DNA of 64,000 nt from the NCBI RefSeq assembly GCF_036884655.1, contig NC_088347.1, positions 16,083,001 through 16,147,000 of the forward strand, in the 5' to 3' direction. This document shows, piece by piece, positions 55,006 to 64,000 of this stretch (the first letter of the stretch is position 1; each line of letters opens with the position of its first letter). The notes under the pieces are model-generated. The model saw only the letters and a list, made by a program, of their open reading frames with translations. It was not told the origin of the DNA and did no database searches. Source of the DNA: Musa acuminata AAA Group. Lineage: Eukaryota; Streptophyta; Magnoliopsida; Zingiberales; Musaceae. Both the position numbers and the translations under genes were made by a program.

Positions 55006-56774
55006 TGTTGAATCTCGGATTTTGATGATGAAGTCAATTGTCATTTGTTATCTAATCTATATGTTGAGATAAGTGTGCAGGATTAACTACGATGAAAGTG
55101 AGACATGCAGCAGGAGTTGCGCCGGAGTCAAGACAATGATCACGTTGGGAGTTCGAGAGTTCGACAGAAGATCGGACAGTCGTCGGAAGTTCTGCGGGAA
55201 CAAATCCGAGAAGTCCATAAGCTTGCCAAAGAAGCTCGTTGGAACTCGCCAAGTGAATCTTCGCAAGTCCAGGAGTTTGCCGGAAGTCCACAGGAGCATC
55301 GCCGAGGGTTCATCGGATGATCGACGGAAGTTCATCGAAAGCTCGCCGGAAGAAGCGATTGACGCTCCGGAGCAAGTTGCAGTAAATGTCTTAGGAAAAA
55401 TCGTAGTTAGCACATTGATTAAGTTCGAAATGGAAGGTGATCCCATTAACTTAATCTTGGGTCAATTGGGCCCCTGAAAAACCCAAATTGGGCCGAATGG
55501 ATCAACCCATTCGGACCCTGATTTCTGCCAAGCAGTTGAACTGCCCAATGCAGGAGGTTGCACCGCCTGAGCTCAGTATCCGAGCAAGACTGGGAGGTGC
55601 AACCACTCCAGCCAGGCGGTGGCACCGCCTGGGGCTCAGTCTCCGAGCGAGACTAGGCGGTGCAACCTCCCCTAACAGGAGGTGGCACCGCTTGAGCTCA
55701 GTCTTCGAGCTCTGCCAAGCGGTGCAACCGCCTCAGTCAGGAGGTGCAACCGCCTGAGCTCAGTCTTCGAGCTCTGTCAGGAGGTGCAACCGCCCCTGAT
55801 AGGAGGTAGCACCGCTCAGAGGCTCAATCTTCGAGCTCTGCTAGGCGGTGCAATCGCTCCAGTCAGGAGGTGCAACCGCTTGATCCCGGAATTCCGAGAA
55901 TTGACAGTTTTGAGCTCCAAATTTGAACTGGGTTGGGGCCTATAAATACCCCACCCATTCAACACTGAAAGGGTATGAACTTACACCGAAATCTTGATCC
56001 TTTTCTGTGATTCTTAGAGCTCAAAATTGTTGTAAAGGCCAAAAGTTCTTCTTCCTCTGTTCTTCCAAATTCTGAGTTGTAAAGAGAGGAGAGAAAATTC
56101 TGTAAGGGTTGTCTCCTAAGCCCGTCAAAAGGAGTGAAACTGTAAAAGGGTGGTTGGCCTTCGCCTATTGAAGGAAGGCCTCTAGTTGACGTCGATGACC
56201 TCATCGGTGGAGGAAGCCAAAAGTGGAGTATGTCAAGATTGACCGAACCACTCTAAATCTCAGTTTGCATTTACTTTGAGCATCTTATCTTTACTGCAAA
56301 CCTCCTCAATAGCTTACTGCCTTCTGTGTTTTTACGAACGTGTTTCAAAGTTTAGTGCTTTCCGAATCGAGGTTTAAGACGCAAAGCAGTTTTATCGTAC
56401 GAACTTCGTATTTCAGTTTGCTCTTACGTTCTGATTTCTATTATAACTGCAAACTGACTTTATATCTTTTCTTTAACTGCATCTCGCCTTATCTCAAGTT
56501 AAAGTGGTTTAAGAATAAGCTTTTATACCGAAATCGCTTTTATCGTACAAATGTCGTATTTCAGTTTGCGCTTATATTCTGATTTCCATCATAACTACGA
56601 ACTGCGTTCATATCTTTGCTGCATCTCTCCTAGTCAAAAGTTGAAGTGATTTACGAATCGGCTTTCTTACCAAAATCACTTCTATCGAACGAAAGCAGTT
56701 TTCGATTTTAATCGCAAAAGGTTTTCCACTGCACTAATTCACCCCCCCCCCTCTTAGTGCTCTTGATCGTAACA
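55006..56774 (+). repeat. C 3' LTR
   Basis: 1769 bp, TGTTGAATCTCGG to TGATCGTAACA. Minisatellite at 55560-55880, TATA at 55940-55950. Highly similar to 33937-35693. Followed by TSD ACTTG. Confidence 0.92.
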
Positions 56775-56869
56775 ACTTGGAGGGAGGAACCCCTATAGAG
56801 TTCCAAGGAGGCAGATCCCTTAAAGAGATCAACCCTAAGTTTAGAATCTGTGAGGGTTCTAATACCGTG

Positions 56870-57317
56870 GAGCCATATGCATTGTTGTAGTAAAGGGAGA
56901 CTTCTTATGATTGAACCAGTAGACGAAGAGGTCATTGAACATCTAGAAGAGAGTCTTAAACATGAAGAAGAAGATACGGAAGAAGAGCCACAACCGACCG
57001 ATGTTACGGTACACGCACTAGCTGGCTACTCAAACCCGTAAACGATGAAAGTTGGAGGCCTTCTCAAACAACAATCAATCACTATTCTCATCGACATGGG
57101 TAGCACTAATAACTTCCTAAATAGTAAGGTTACAGCACGGATGACACTCTACATCAAAGGTTGTAGCAAGTCTGATGTAAAGGTTGCCGACAGCAGAACC
57201 CTAAAGTACGACCAAAGATGCCCGCAAGCAAAACTACTACCACAGGACCAAGAGATAATTGCATATTTCTTCCTCCTCCCTCTTGATGATCATAAGGCTA
57301 TGCTCAAAATTAAATAG
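56870..57317 (+). pseudogene. gag-pro: X1 gag end and protease
   Basis: X1 resumes after X2 with the knuckle tail and [20 protein letters not shown], then VHALAGYSNP with a stop after it (TAA at 57039-57041), [20 protein letters not shown] (active site DTG changed to DMG, so inactive) and a reading to LDDHKAMLKIK at 57317. Aligns throughout to X2 31320-31760. Confidence 0.85.
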
Positions 57318-57320
57318 TTT

Positions 57321-58640
57321 ATGACATTAGGTGATGTTTCTTGGAATTTTATGAAACTAATTGTGAAATTTTATAGTAAGGAGAAACAGGTGATATTGCA
57401 CGGGAAACGTAGGGGCGACGTAACGACGATTTACACACAACAAATGGAGAAGGTTTTGCATAAAGCATGCAACAACTTTTTAGTACAACTTGAGCAGCAA
57501 ACTAAAGGAGAGCCAACAGAATTTGAAGATCCAAATCTACTTCCTTTGCTTGTTGAAGTTTCAAATATAATTGATGAACCACACAACCTACTTCCTACCC
57601 ATCGGCATGATCATTGTATACCGATTCTTCTAGGCAAACCTCCTACAAATACTCGGCCATATCAGCATCCATATCTATAGAAGGATGAAATAGAAATGAT
57701 TATAAAAGAGATGCTCAAAACATGAGTTATTCGACTAAGTTGCAGCCCCTACTCTTCACCAATGCTCTTCGTACGAAAGGACGGAACATGGCAATTGTGT
57801 ATTGATTATCGAGCTCTCAATGGCATAACCGTCAAAGACAAATATCCTATTCCAATAGTAGATGAATTATTAGATGAAAGAGAGCACAAATCTTCACAAA
57901 GCTGGACCATTGATCCGAGTATAATCAAATACAAGTGTGCGAAGAAGACACACCGAAAACCACCTTTCGAACACACAACGACCACTACGAATTTTTGCTT
58001 TCTTCAACAAAAGGTGGAATATCTTGAGCATATCATATCAGAGGAAGGTGTGATGGTAGACTCCTCCAAAATAGAAGCAATGCAGAACTGGCCAACCCCG
58101 AGGAACATAAAATTGCTACATGGCTTTATGGGTTTAACAGGCTATTACCGCAAGTTCATGAAAAACTATAGAAAGATCAGTACACCACTTACTTATTGAA
58201 AAAAGATATCTTCCAATGGTCGAGCAGAGCCTCCACTGCCTTCGATAAACTTAAGGCAGTCATGACAACGACGTAGTTGCTTGCACTACCAGATTTCAGC
58301 CAAACCTTCATTATTGAGGCCGACGCATTTGGAGTCGGAATTAGAGCCATTCTCATGCAAGATAGTCAACCACTCATATACACTAGCAAGGCATTGTCTC
58401 CCTCCCATCAAAATATGCCAACATATGATAAGGAGATGCTCGCCATTGTGCACGAAGCAACGAGAAGAAGACCCTACTTGATCGGTCGACGATTTCAAAT
58501 TAAAACCAAACATAAAAGCCTCAAGTACTTTTTAGAGTAAAAGATATCATTCCCTGAGCAGCAAAAATGGGTAACAAAACTTCTTGAATTTGATTATGAA
58601 ATAACTTACAGAAAGGGGAAAGAGAATGTTGTTGCAGATG
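57321..58640 (+). pseudogene. pol (RT-RH): X1 reverse transcriptase (core deleted) and RNase H
   Basis: 57321-57680 is the region before RT (GDVSWNFMKLIVKFY, PLLVEVSNIIDEPHNLLPT, HDHCIPILLGKPP). RT: LFVRKDGTWQLCIDYRALNG, VKDKYPIPIVDELLDE, then at 57990-58015 a jump to QQKVEYLEHIISEEGV with no YxDD box, as in X2. GLTGYYRKFMKNY follows, then RNase H (LPDFSQTFIIEADAFGVGIR, YDKEMLAIVHEA, FQIKTKHKSLKYFLE). More open than X2, but still with several shifts and stops. Confidence 0.85.
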
Positions 58641-59202
58641 CGCTTTCATAGCTAACCGAGCAAGATGAATTTTCGACCGTTTCACTTCCGACCAGCGACT
58701 CCTTGAGGATATTAAGATGGAATGGTAAGAAGATCCAGAGACCAATAAGATCATAAAAAAATTGGAGGAAGCACTAAGCTCCATGGCTCATTACAATTGG
58801 GACTCAAAAGAATTACGCTATATGGGATGCATTGTGCTTGTGACAAATTCTACTTGCATCTTCACGACTAGATTTTGGACAAAGTTATTCCATATGCAGG
58901 GTACTAAATTAAAAAAGAGTATGGCATATCACCTACAAACATACAGCCAGACGAAAGTTGTAAATAGGTGCTTGGAGACAGCCTAAAGCCACCCACCAAA
59001 TATGACTACCCAAGGAGAACGCCAAACCCAGCCAAGTGCTATTATTAATCAACGGATGGTGACTTGATGACAACGACCCACTAATAAAGTGCTAATACAG
59101 TGGGCAAACCTACCAACAAAAGATGTCACTTGGGAGAACTATGATGACTTGAAGATCAAATTCCTAGAATTCATGAATCATCATACTCGAGGACACGACT
59201 GA
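58641..59202 (+). pseudogene. pol (INT): X1 integrase remnant and chromodomain-like tail
   Basis: 58762-58986 reads MEEALSSMAHYNWDSKELRY, then FTTRFWTKLFHMQGTKLKKS and QTKVVNRCLETA, the second half of gypsy integrase; HHCC and the first catalytic Asp are missing as in X2. 59086-59202 encodes VLIQWANLPTKDVTWENYDD and ends RGHD, a chromodomain-like tail. Confidence 0.75.
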
Positions 59203-59219
59203 TTTGAAGAGGGCGGGTC

Positions 59220-61334
59220 TATTGGGACTCTAGCTTGGAGAATCCTAATTGAGAGGGATATTTATGTAAAACCTACCTAAGCCGACCCCTATTAAAGAGA
59301 TGAAGAGGCCGGCTAGGATTATGAGGTTGTTTCTTAGAGAAGAATTATGAGTTGTAAAGGAATAGGAGTCTTGAGCAGGAGTCCTATTAGGAGTTGGTTA
59401 GAAGTAGGAGTCTTGAGTACGATATTGAATCTTGGATTTTGATGATGAAGTCAATTGTCATTTGTTATCTAATTCATATGTTGAGATAAGTGTGCAGGAT
59501 TAACTACGATGAAAGTAAGACATGCAGCAGGAGTTGCGCTGGAGTCAAGACTATGATCACGTTGGGAGTTCAAGAGTTCGACGGAAGTCCGTACGGTCGT
59601 CGGATGTTCTATGGGAACAAATCCGAGAAGTCTAGGAGCTTGCCAAAAGAAGCTCATTGGAACTCGCCAAGTGGATCGTCGCAAGTCCAGAAGTTTGCCG
59701 GAAGTCCGCTGGAGCATCACCGAGGGTTCATCAGATGATCGACAGAAGTTCGCCAGAAGCTCACCGGAAGAAGCGATTGACGCACCGAAGCAAGTTGCAG
59801 TAAATGTCTTAAGAAATATCATAGTTAGCATGATGATTAAGTTAGAAATGGGAGGTGATCCCATTAACTTAATCTTCGGGCAATTGGGCCCTTGACAGAC
59901 CCAAATTAGGCCGAATGGATCAGCCCATTCAAACCCATATTTCTTGGCCAGCGGTGGCACCGCCTGGGTCGGTAGTGGCACCGCCTGGGTCGGCGGTGGC
60001 ACCGCCCAGGGCTCAGTCTTCGAGCTAGGCTGGGCGGTGCAACCGCCCCTGACAGGTGGTGGAACCGCTTGAGCTCGGTCTCCGAGCTTTGCCAAGCGGT
60101 GTAACCGCCCCAGTTAAGCGGTGGCACTTTCTGGGCTCATTCTCCGAGTGAGACTGGGTGGTGCAACCGCCCCTGTCAAGCGGTGGCACCGCCAGAGCTC
60201 GGTCTTCGAGCTCTATCAGGCAGTTGTACCGCCCCAGTCAGGAGGTAGTACCGCCAGGACCCCGAAAATTCGGGAAAATACATTTTTGAGCTCCAAATTC
60301 AAACTAATTTGGGGCCTATATATACCCCGCCCTTTCCTGCATGAAAGGGCCCCGAAAATCCAATCTTACTCTGTGATTTTTAGAGCTCAAAAGTGTTGTA
60401 AAGGCTAGAAGATCTCCTCCCTCTTTTCTTCCAAGTTTTGATCTTTCAAGAGAGGAGAGAAAAGTTTGTAAGGGTTGTCTCCTAAGCCTGTCAAAAGGAG
60501 TGAAATTGTAAAAGGGTGGTTGGCCTTCGCCTATTGAAGGAAGGCCTCTAGTGGACGTCGGTGACCTCGTTGGTGGAGGAAGCCAAAAGTGGATGTAGGT
60601 CAAGATTGATTGAACCACTCTAAATCTCGGTTTGCATTTACATTGAGCATCTTATCTTTACTGCAAACCTCCTCAGTAGCTTACTGCCTTCTGCTCATTT
60701 ATGAACGTGTTTCATATTTAAGTATTTTTCGAATCGGCGTTAAGACAGAAATCTGTTTTATCGTACGAACATCATATTTCAGTTTGCGCTTACATTCTGA
60801 TTTCCATCATAACTGTAAACTATCTTTATATCTTTACTTTAACTACATCTTGCTTGATCACAAGTTAATGTGATTTACGAATCGGCTTTCATACCGAAAT
60901 TGCTTTTATCGTATGAACGTCGTATTCTAGTTTGCTATCACATTCTGTTGTCTATCTTAACTACAAACTGCCTCTATATATTTGCTTTAACTACATCACG
61001 CTTGATCACAAGTTAAAGGGATTTATGAATCAGCTTTCTTACCAAAATCGCTTTGATCGTACGAATGCAGTTTTAATCGTCGAAAGTTTTCCGCTGCACT
61101 AATTCACCTGCCCCCTCTTAATGCTCTTGATCCTAACATAGGAGTCCTATTATGAGTTAGGGTTTAGAAGACCTATAAATAGCCATGTATTCCTCCTCTT
61201 TTGATAAGTAATAGATGAATCTTTTCTACAACCTTTGAGCAGCAACATGGAGGGAGGAACCCCTATAGAGTTCCAAGGAGGCCGATCCCCTAAAGAGATC
61301 AACCCCAAGTTTAGAATCTGCAAGGGTTGTAACA
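59220..61334 (+). repeat. X1 3' LTR, split by solo LTR H
   Basis: Starts TATTGGGACTC (TGTTAGGACTC mutated) at 59220, interrupted at 59422, resumes at 61139 and ends GGGTTGTAACA at 61334. Followed by TSD CTAAG. Confidence 0.88.
59423..61138 (+). repeat. H: solo SIRE-like LTR
   Basis: 1716 bp, TATTGAATCTTGG (TGTTGAATCTC mutated) to TGATCCTAACA. TSD TACGA at 59418-59422 and TAGGA at 61139-61143, one mismatch; the undisturbed X2 LTR has TAGGA at this place. It contains hairpin minisatellite units at 59945-60260 and a TATA-like CTATATATACC near 60317. Confidence 0.88.
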
Positions 61335-63333
61335 CTAAGTTTGAGTTACGACTCAACGTTGACAACTATACTTGATGGTGCTCAAGGCAAGCGAGGCGCT
61401 TGGTAAAGGATGAGACCATGCAAGGTGGAATGAGTTGCTCAGTAACCGAAAGAGTTGTGCAAAGCTCATAGAGGTGAGGGGAATTGATAACTCGAAGAAT
61501 TCGGTACTCATGCATGGACTTATATGCGGATGATAGAATGTTCGCGGCCATCCCAAGGTGACCGAAACTCGGCGCCACAGAGCATTGGAACTTTCTCTTC
61601 GGCATATGAAGAATACGTCCCTAGGAGGCTAAAGTGTGCAGCGAGTTCAACATGTTACTAGGCCTTGAGTGGTGCAGTGGAAGTTGTATTGAAGTGGAGT
61701 CGCAATCTAACAAGTGTGTTTGTAGGAGGCAAAACAATGCATAGTTTGTTCAGCAAATTGGAGTAGTCCGAAGGGGATGGTGGTCTCCGAAACGAAGAGA
61801 GATATTGCTCCAACGGGATAGATATTCAGGAGGGATAAGTCCCAACTCTCCAGAGGGAGAATCATGTGCAACAGACCGCACATGTTGAGGAGTATCTCAA
61901 CAAACAATAACGCCATGAAGCTCAATGGACCAAGCAAGTGGCAAGGAGTCATCGCATGATCTCGCTTGAGAGAATGCATTGGTGGATGCATTGCGAGATC
62001 AAGTGGGAGAGCAATCCAAAGCAACACAAATGAAGGCACACTTGGAGTTGATATGGAGATCAAACTCGAGGGCTAACCCATGGAATGGTGGGCGTGAGGG
62101 CCACCATCAACTTAATGCAAAAACAAGGAGCAGAGCAACTTGGGTGTAACTTGGCGAAGTACCCAAGCTGCATGAAGGGAGCCAGCATAGAAGATGGAAC
62201 ATGGAGCGGAGGAATAGTGCTTTTCTTCGACAGAGGTCAAGGACATGAACTCTTACAGAGGCAAGAGCAAGATCATGTTATTCCATGGGTCCTTCATTCT
62301 AATGGAGCGAACTCATCTTACATGGTGCCAAAGATGAAGGGAGCTTCTGGGCATATACACTTTATCTCGGAGAAGCATTTGATGGAGGAACTAAGGTGAC
62401 TCAACTTGCGGAGGCGAATTTGGGTTCAGAATGCCTTGGCACAGGGCAAGAGGATGCGGAGACGAGTACTCTTGAAGAATATGTCATAGTGTTGCCAGTC
62501 AAGTTGCTAGGCAAGAAGTGGTGCATAGCAGAGATTGTGCTGGTAGGGTTAGAGGCCTAGGATCCAGACAATGGTACACCATTTTTAGCAAAGTCGATGG
62601 ACTTCGGGAGCTACTAGGCGACGGAATGTCCTAGAGCGATGCTTCATCTAGGTGTGACCTAAGAGTGGGTGGATGAAGGTCGATTGCCAAAGGAGCGAAC
62701 AAAATCGAAGGTGGAAGAGACCTTGCGATGTATTGGCAGAGGCCACACATGGAGGGATCACAATTCGAGTTCATCACACAAGGATCAGAATGCAATAGAG
62801 ATGTCACCAGGAGGCGACATGGTGCAGCAGATCGTGGTGGAACAGTTCGTGGCAATGCGATACACACGACATAGTCCCGTGAGGGACTAAATCATACGGA
62901 GGTATAATCGGGAGCTTTTGGGAGCTCCACTTTAGTGAACAACACAACGGTAAGAAGGGCTATGGATTCAAGGAGTGAAAGCTATGGTACCGCAAAGGCA
63001 GGTCTTCCGTACATGCATCGAATTTTACATCGGATGAAAGCTTTGGTCATCAGCATATGGGGGCTATGTTCCACCAAGGGAAAAGTTTGAATGCAAGTAC
63101 TAGTGATTCTCATGGGAGGGACTTGATCATGCAGAGGTATGATCGAAGCAGTTGGAGAGTTGGATTACTCCAGAACCTATATTCGCTTAAGGGAGCCCGG
63201 CAAGTCAGAGGACAAGGTCGAGTAAGCGAATATTGTTATCAAGGAAGCTAACGAGAGCAGAATTGGTGCAAACCCTACAATGTGATGGCAGAGGCCATGC
63301 ATGGGAGTTGCAGTGTGTCGGTATTGTTCCAGT
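61335..63333 (+). mobile_element. Y: non-coding interior, right of X1
   Basis: About 2 kb continuing Y from 8052. No recognised domain and no long open frame; the longest (62085-62399) gives a 104-residue peptide with no family I know. Degenerate internal repeats are visible: GGCAGAGGCCA(C/T)(A/G)CATGG near 62739 and 63289, and GGAGGTATAATCG / AGAGGTATGATCG near 62898 and 63133. This suggests a large non-coding (LARD-like) LTR element. Confidence 0.45.
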
Positions 63334-63536
63334 GGACTCCTGGCAAGCTCCTAGACTTTATGACAATATTCTTGGCGAGTTCCAACGAGCTTCTTTGGCA
63401 AGCTCCTCCTGGACTTCTTGGTCAATTCCGACTGAACTTCCGATGAATGTCTGGACTTCCAACGAACTCTCGAACTCCCAAGATTAGAACAAATAATTTA
63501 CCAATTGATTTCGTTATCAAAATTTGAGATTCAACA
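63334..63536 (-). repeat. K: truncated SIRE-like LTR end
   Basis: GGACTCCTGGCAAGCTCC to GATTCAACA at 63536, matching the reverse of the C/E-type LTR start. The rest of the LTR is missing; Y sequence lies directly left. Confidence 0.8.
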
Positions 63537-64000
63537 ATCTCCCCCTTTATGATCATGATAATCAATTGATGACGGAGTTAACCTTAACTCCCCCTAACTA
63601 TATGCCATTCTTGAGAAAAGATACTCTTGAATTCAAGCATCAAACTAATAAGTTATATTCTTAACAACATACAGATCATGATACTTATCATATTTTACTA
63701 ATTCAAAATAGGATACCACATGTATATATAAAAAAATGATATCAAGGCTTGACATCCATTTTCAAGGATAGTCAATTATTATTTTCAAGTATGATACGAA
63801 TTTTAAATATGAAATTTAGTAAGATGACAAAGATAGCAATTCATCATTCCATGGCAAGATATCAATTGTAAATAGCAAGTTGAGTTCATGATATCTTATC
63901 ATAATGAAAGACATTTATCAAGCATTCATGAAACATTTTAAATATCTATAATACATTTTAATGTGTTTCAAGCATTTACGACAAGATACATTTTATACAT
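63537..64000 (-). mobile_element. K: 3' internal end of a minus-strand SIRE-like element
   Basis: Begins with the PPT (minus AAAGGGGGAGAT) at 63537-63548, then AT-rich 3'-UTR-like sequence with a second purine tract (minus AGGGGGAGTTAAGG) near 63578-63592, as in C near 54947. The rest lies right of the window. Confidence 0.75.

Larger units (their letters stand above)
33937..56774 (+). mobile_element. C: SIRE/Maximus-like Ty1/copia element with nested insertions
   Basis: LTRs 33937-35693 and 55006-56774, PBS 35696-35707, PPT 54991-55005, TSD ACTTG on both sides. Gag with two CCHC knuckles, PR, INT, RT and RNase H in copia order on plus. Inserted or captured: element G (36796-40112), a foldback (44109-44593), segment D with element E (44594-54701). 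Without them C is about 9 kb. It has several stops and one RT frameshift, but its C-terminal RT and RNase H are open. Confidence 0.9.
28848..56864 (+). mobile_element. X2: second X-family gypsy element, nested in X1
   Basis: 5' LTR 28848-29240; interior 29241-33627; 3' LTR 33628-33936 plus 56775-56864, split by C. TSD CCGTG at 28843-28847 and 56865-56869. It is inserted in the gag of X1, an element of its own family. Gag, PR, RT, RNase H, INT and a chromodomain-like tail are all recognisable and broken. RT and INT have the same internal deletions as X1, so both descend from a deleted master copy. Confidence 0.88.
33628..56864 (+). repeat. X2 3' LTR, split by element C
   Basis: 33628-33936 is the first part (TGTTAGGGCTC; TATA CTATAAATAG near 33861). 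It continues at 56775/56780 and ends at 56864 (GGTTCTAATA, the usual AACA mutated). Element C lies between with TSD ACTTG at 33932-33936 and 56775-56779. Confidence 0.9.
8053..61334 (+). mobile_element. X1: Ty3/gypsy element split by four insertions
   Basis: The 5' LTR is 8053-8475 and the 3' LTR is 59220-59422 plus 61139-61334. TSDs are CTGAG (8048-8052) and CTAAG (61335-61339), one mismatch. X1's own sequence is 8053-9127, 18310-19505, 28706-28847, 56865-59422 and 61139-61334, about 5.2 kb in total. The rest is A, B, X2 and H, each with its own TSD. The order gag-PR-RT-RNase H-INT with a chromodomain-like tail marks Ty3/gypsy; short LTRs suggest a Reina-like chromovirus, though the lineage is a guess. 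RT and INT carry internal deletions shared with X2. Confidence 0.85.

Noticed and set aside
33937..56774. Endogenous pararetrovirus instead of a retrotransposon
   Set aside because: Integrase, two LTRs, TSD and copia domain order are present; no movement protein or viral coat motif seen.
62085..62399. 104-residue protein gene in Y
   Set aside because: No known family, no splice or promoter signals, surrounded by non-coding repeats; kept only as a note.

Overview
This window is plant nuclear DNA made almost entirely of nested LTR retrotransposons. I see no intact host gene, tRNA, rRNA or CRISPR array. Evidence for a plant: Ty1/copia gag-pol proteins of the SIRE/Maximus and Angela/Tork types, Ty3/gypsy remnants with a C-terminal chromodomain-like piece, primer-binding sites complementary to initiator tRNA-Met (TGGTATCAGAGC and variants), and 5-bp target-site duplications (TSDs). 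The mix suggests a large-genome monocot, perhaps Zingiberales, but no single-copy gene confirms this.

Layout. 1-134: tail of a Ty3/gypsy LTR (family G). 135-7123: minus-strand SIRE-like element S1; its LTR (4084-7123) is split by solo LTR F1 (4967-6564, TSD GGGCA). 7124-~7436: minus-strand 3' end of an X-family gypsy element (X3). ~7437-8052 and 61335-63333: LTR end, PBS and non-coding interior of an unclassified element Y. 8053-61334: one gypsy element X1 (TSD CTGAG/CTAAG), about 5 kb originally, stretched to 53 kb by insertions. 63334-64000: minus-strand SIRE-like fragment K.

Insertions in X1: Angela-type copia A (9128-18309, minus, TSD AAATT); Angela-type copia B (19506-28705, minus, TSD CTAGG); X2, a second X-family copy (28848-56864, plus, TSD CCGTG); and solo SIRE-like LTR H (59423-61138). 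X2's 3' LTR is split by SIRE-like copia C (33937-56774, plus, TSD ACTTG). C carries gypsy element G (36796-40112, minus), a 213-bp-arm foldback (44109-44593), a GC-rich segment D with a decayed spliced gene (44594-45260 and 52970-54701), and, inside D, the gag-only SIRE-like element E (45261-52969, minus, TSD CCGGT). E's right LTR is a chimera containing a truncated F-type LTR.

Order of events from nesting: Y, then X1, then X2/A/B/H, then C (inside X2), then G and D (inside C), then E (inside D), then F2. By hand count A's LTRs differ at about 50 of 1495 sites and B's at about 10, so B is the younger insertion. All coding regions are interrupted. X1 and X2 share the same RT and integrase deletions, so the family was probably mobilised in trans. 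The points most worth following are the foldback hairpin, the captured spliced gene, the repeated LTR-end/PBS units of family G, the hairpin-forming minisatellites in the LTRs, and the hairpin motif series in the Angela leaders.
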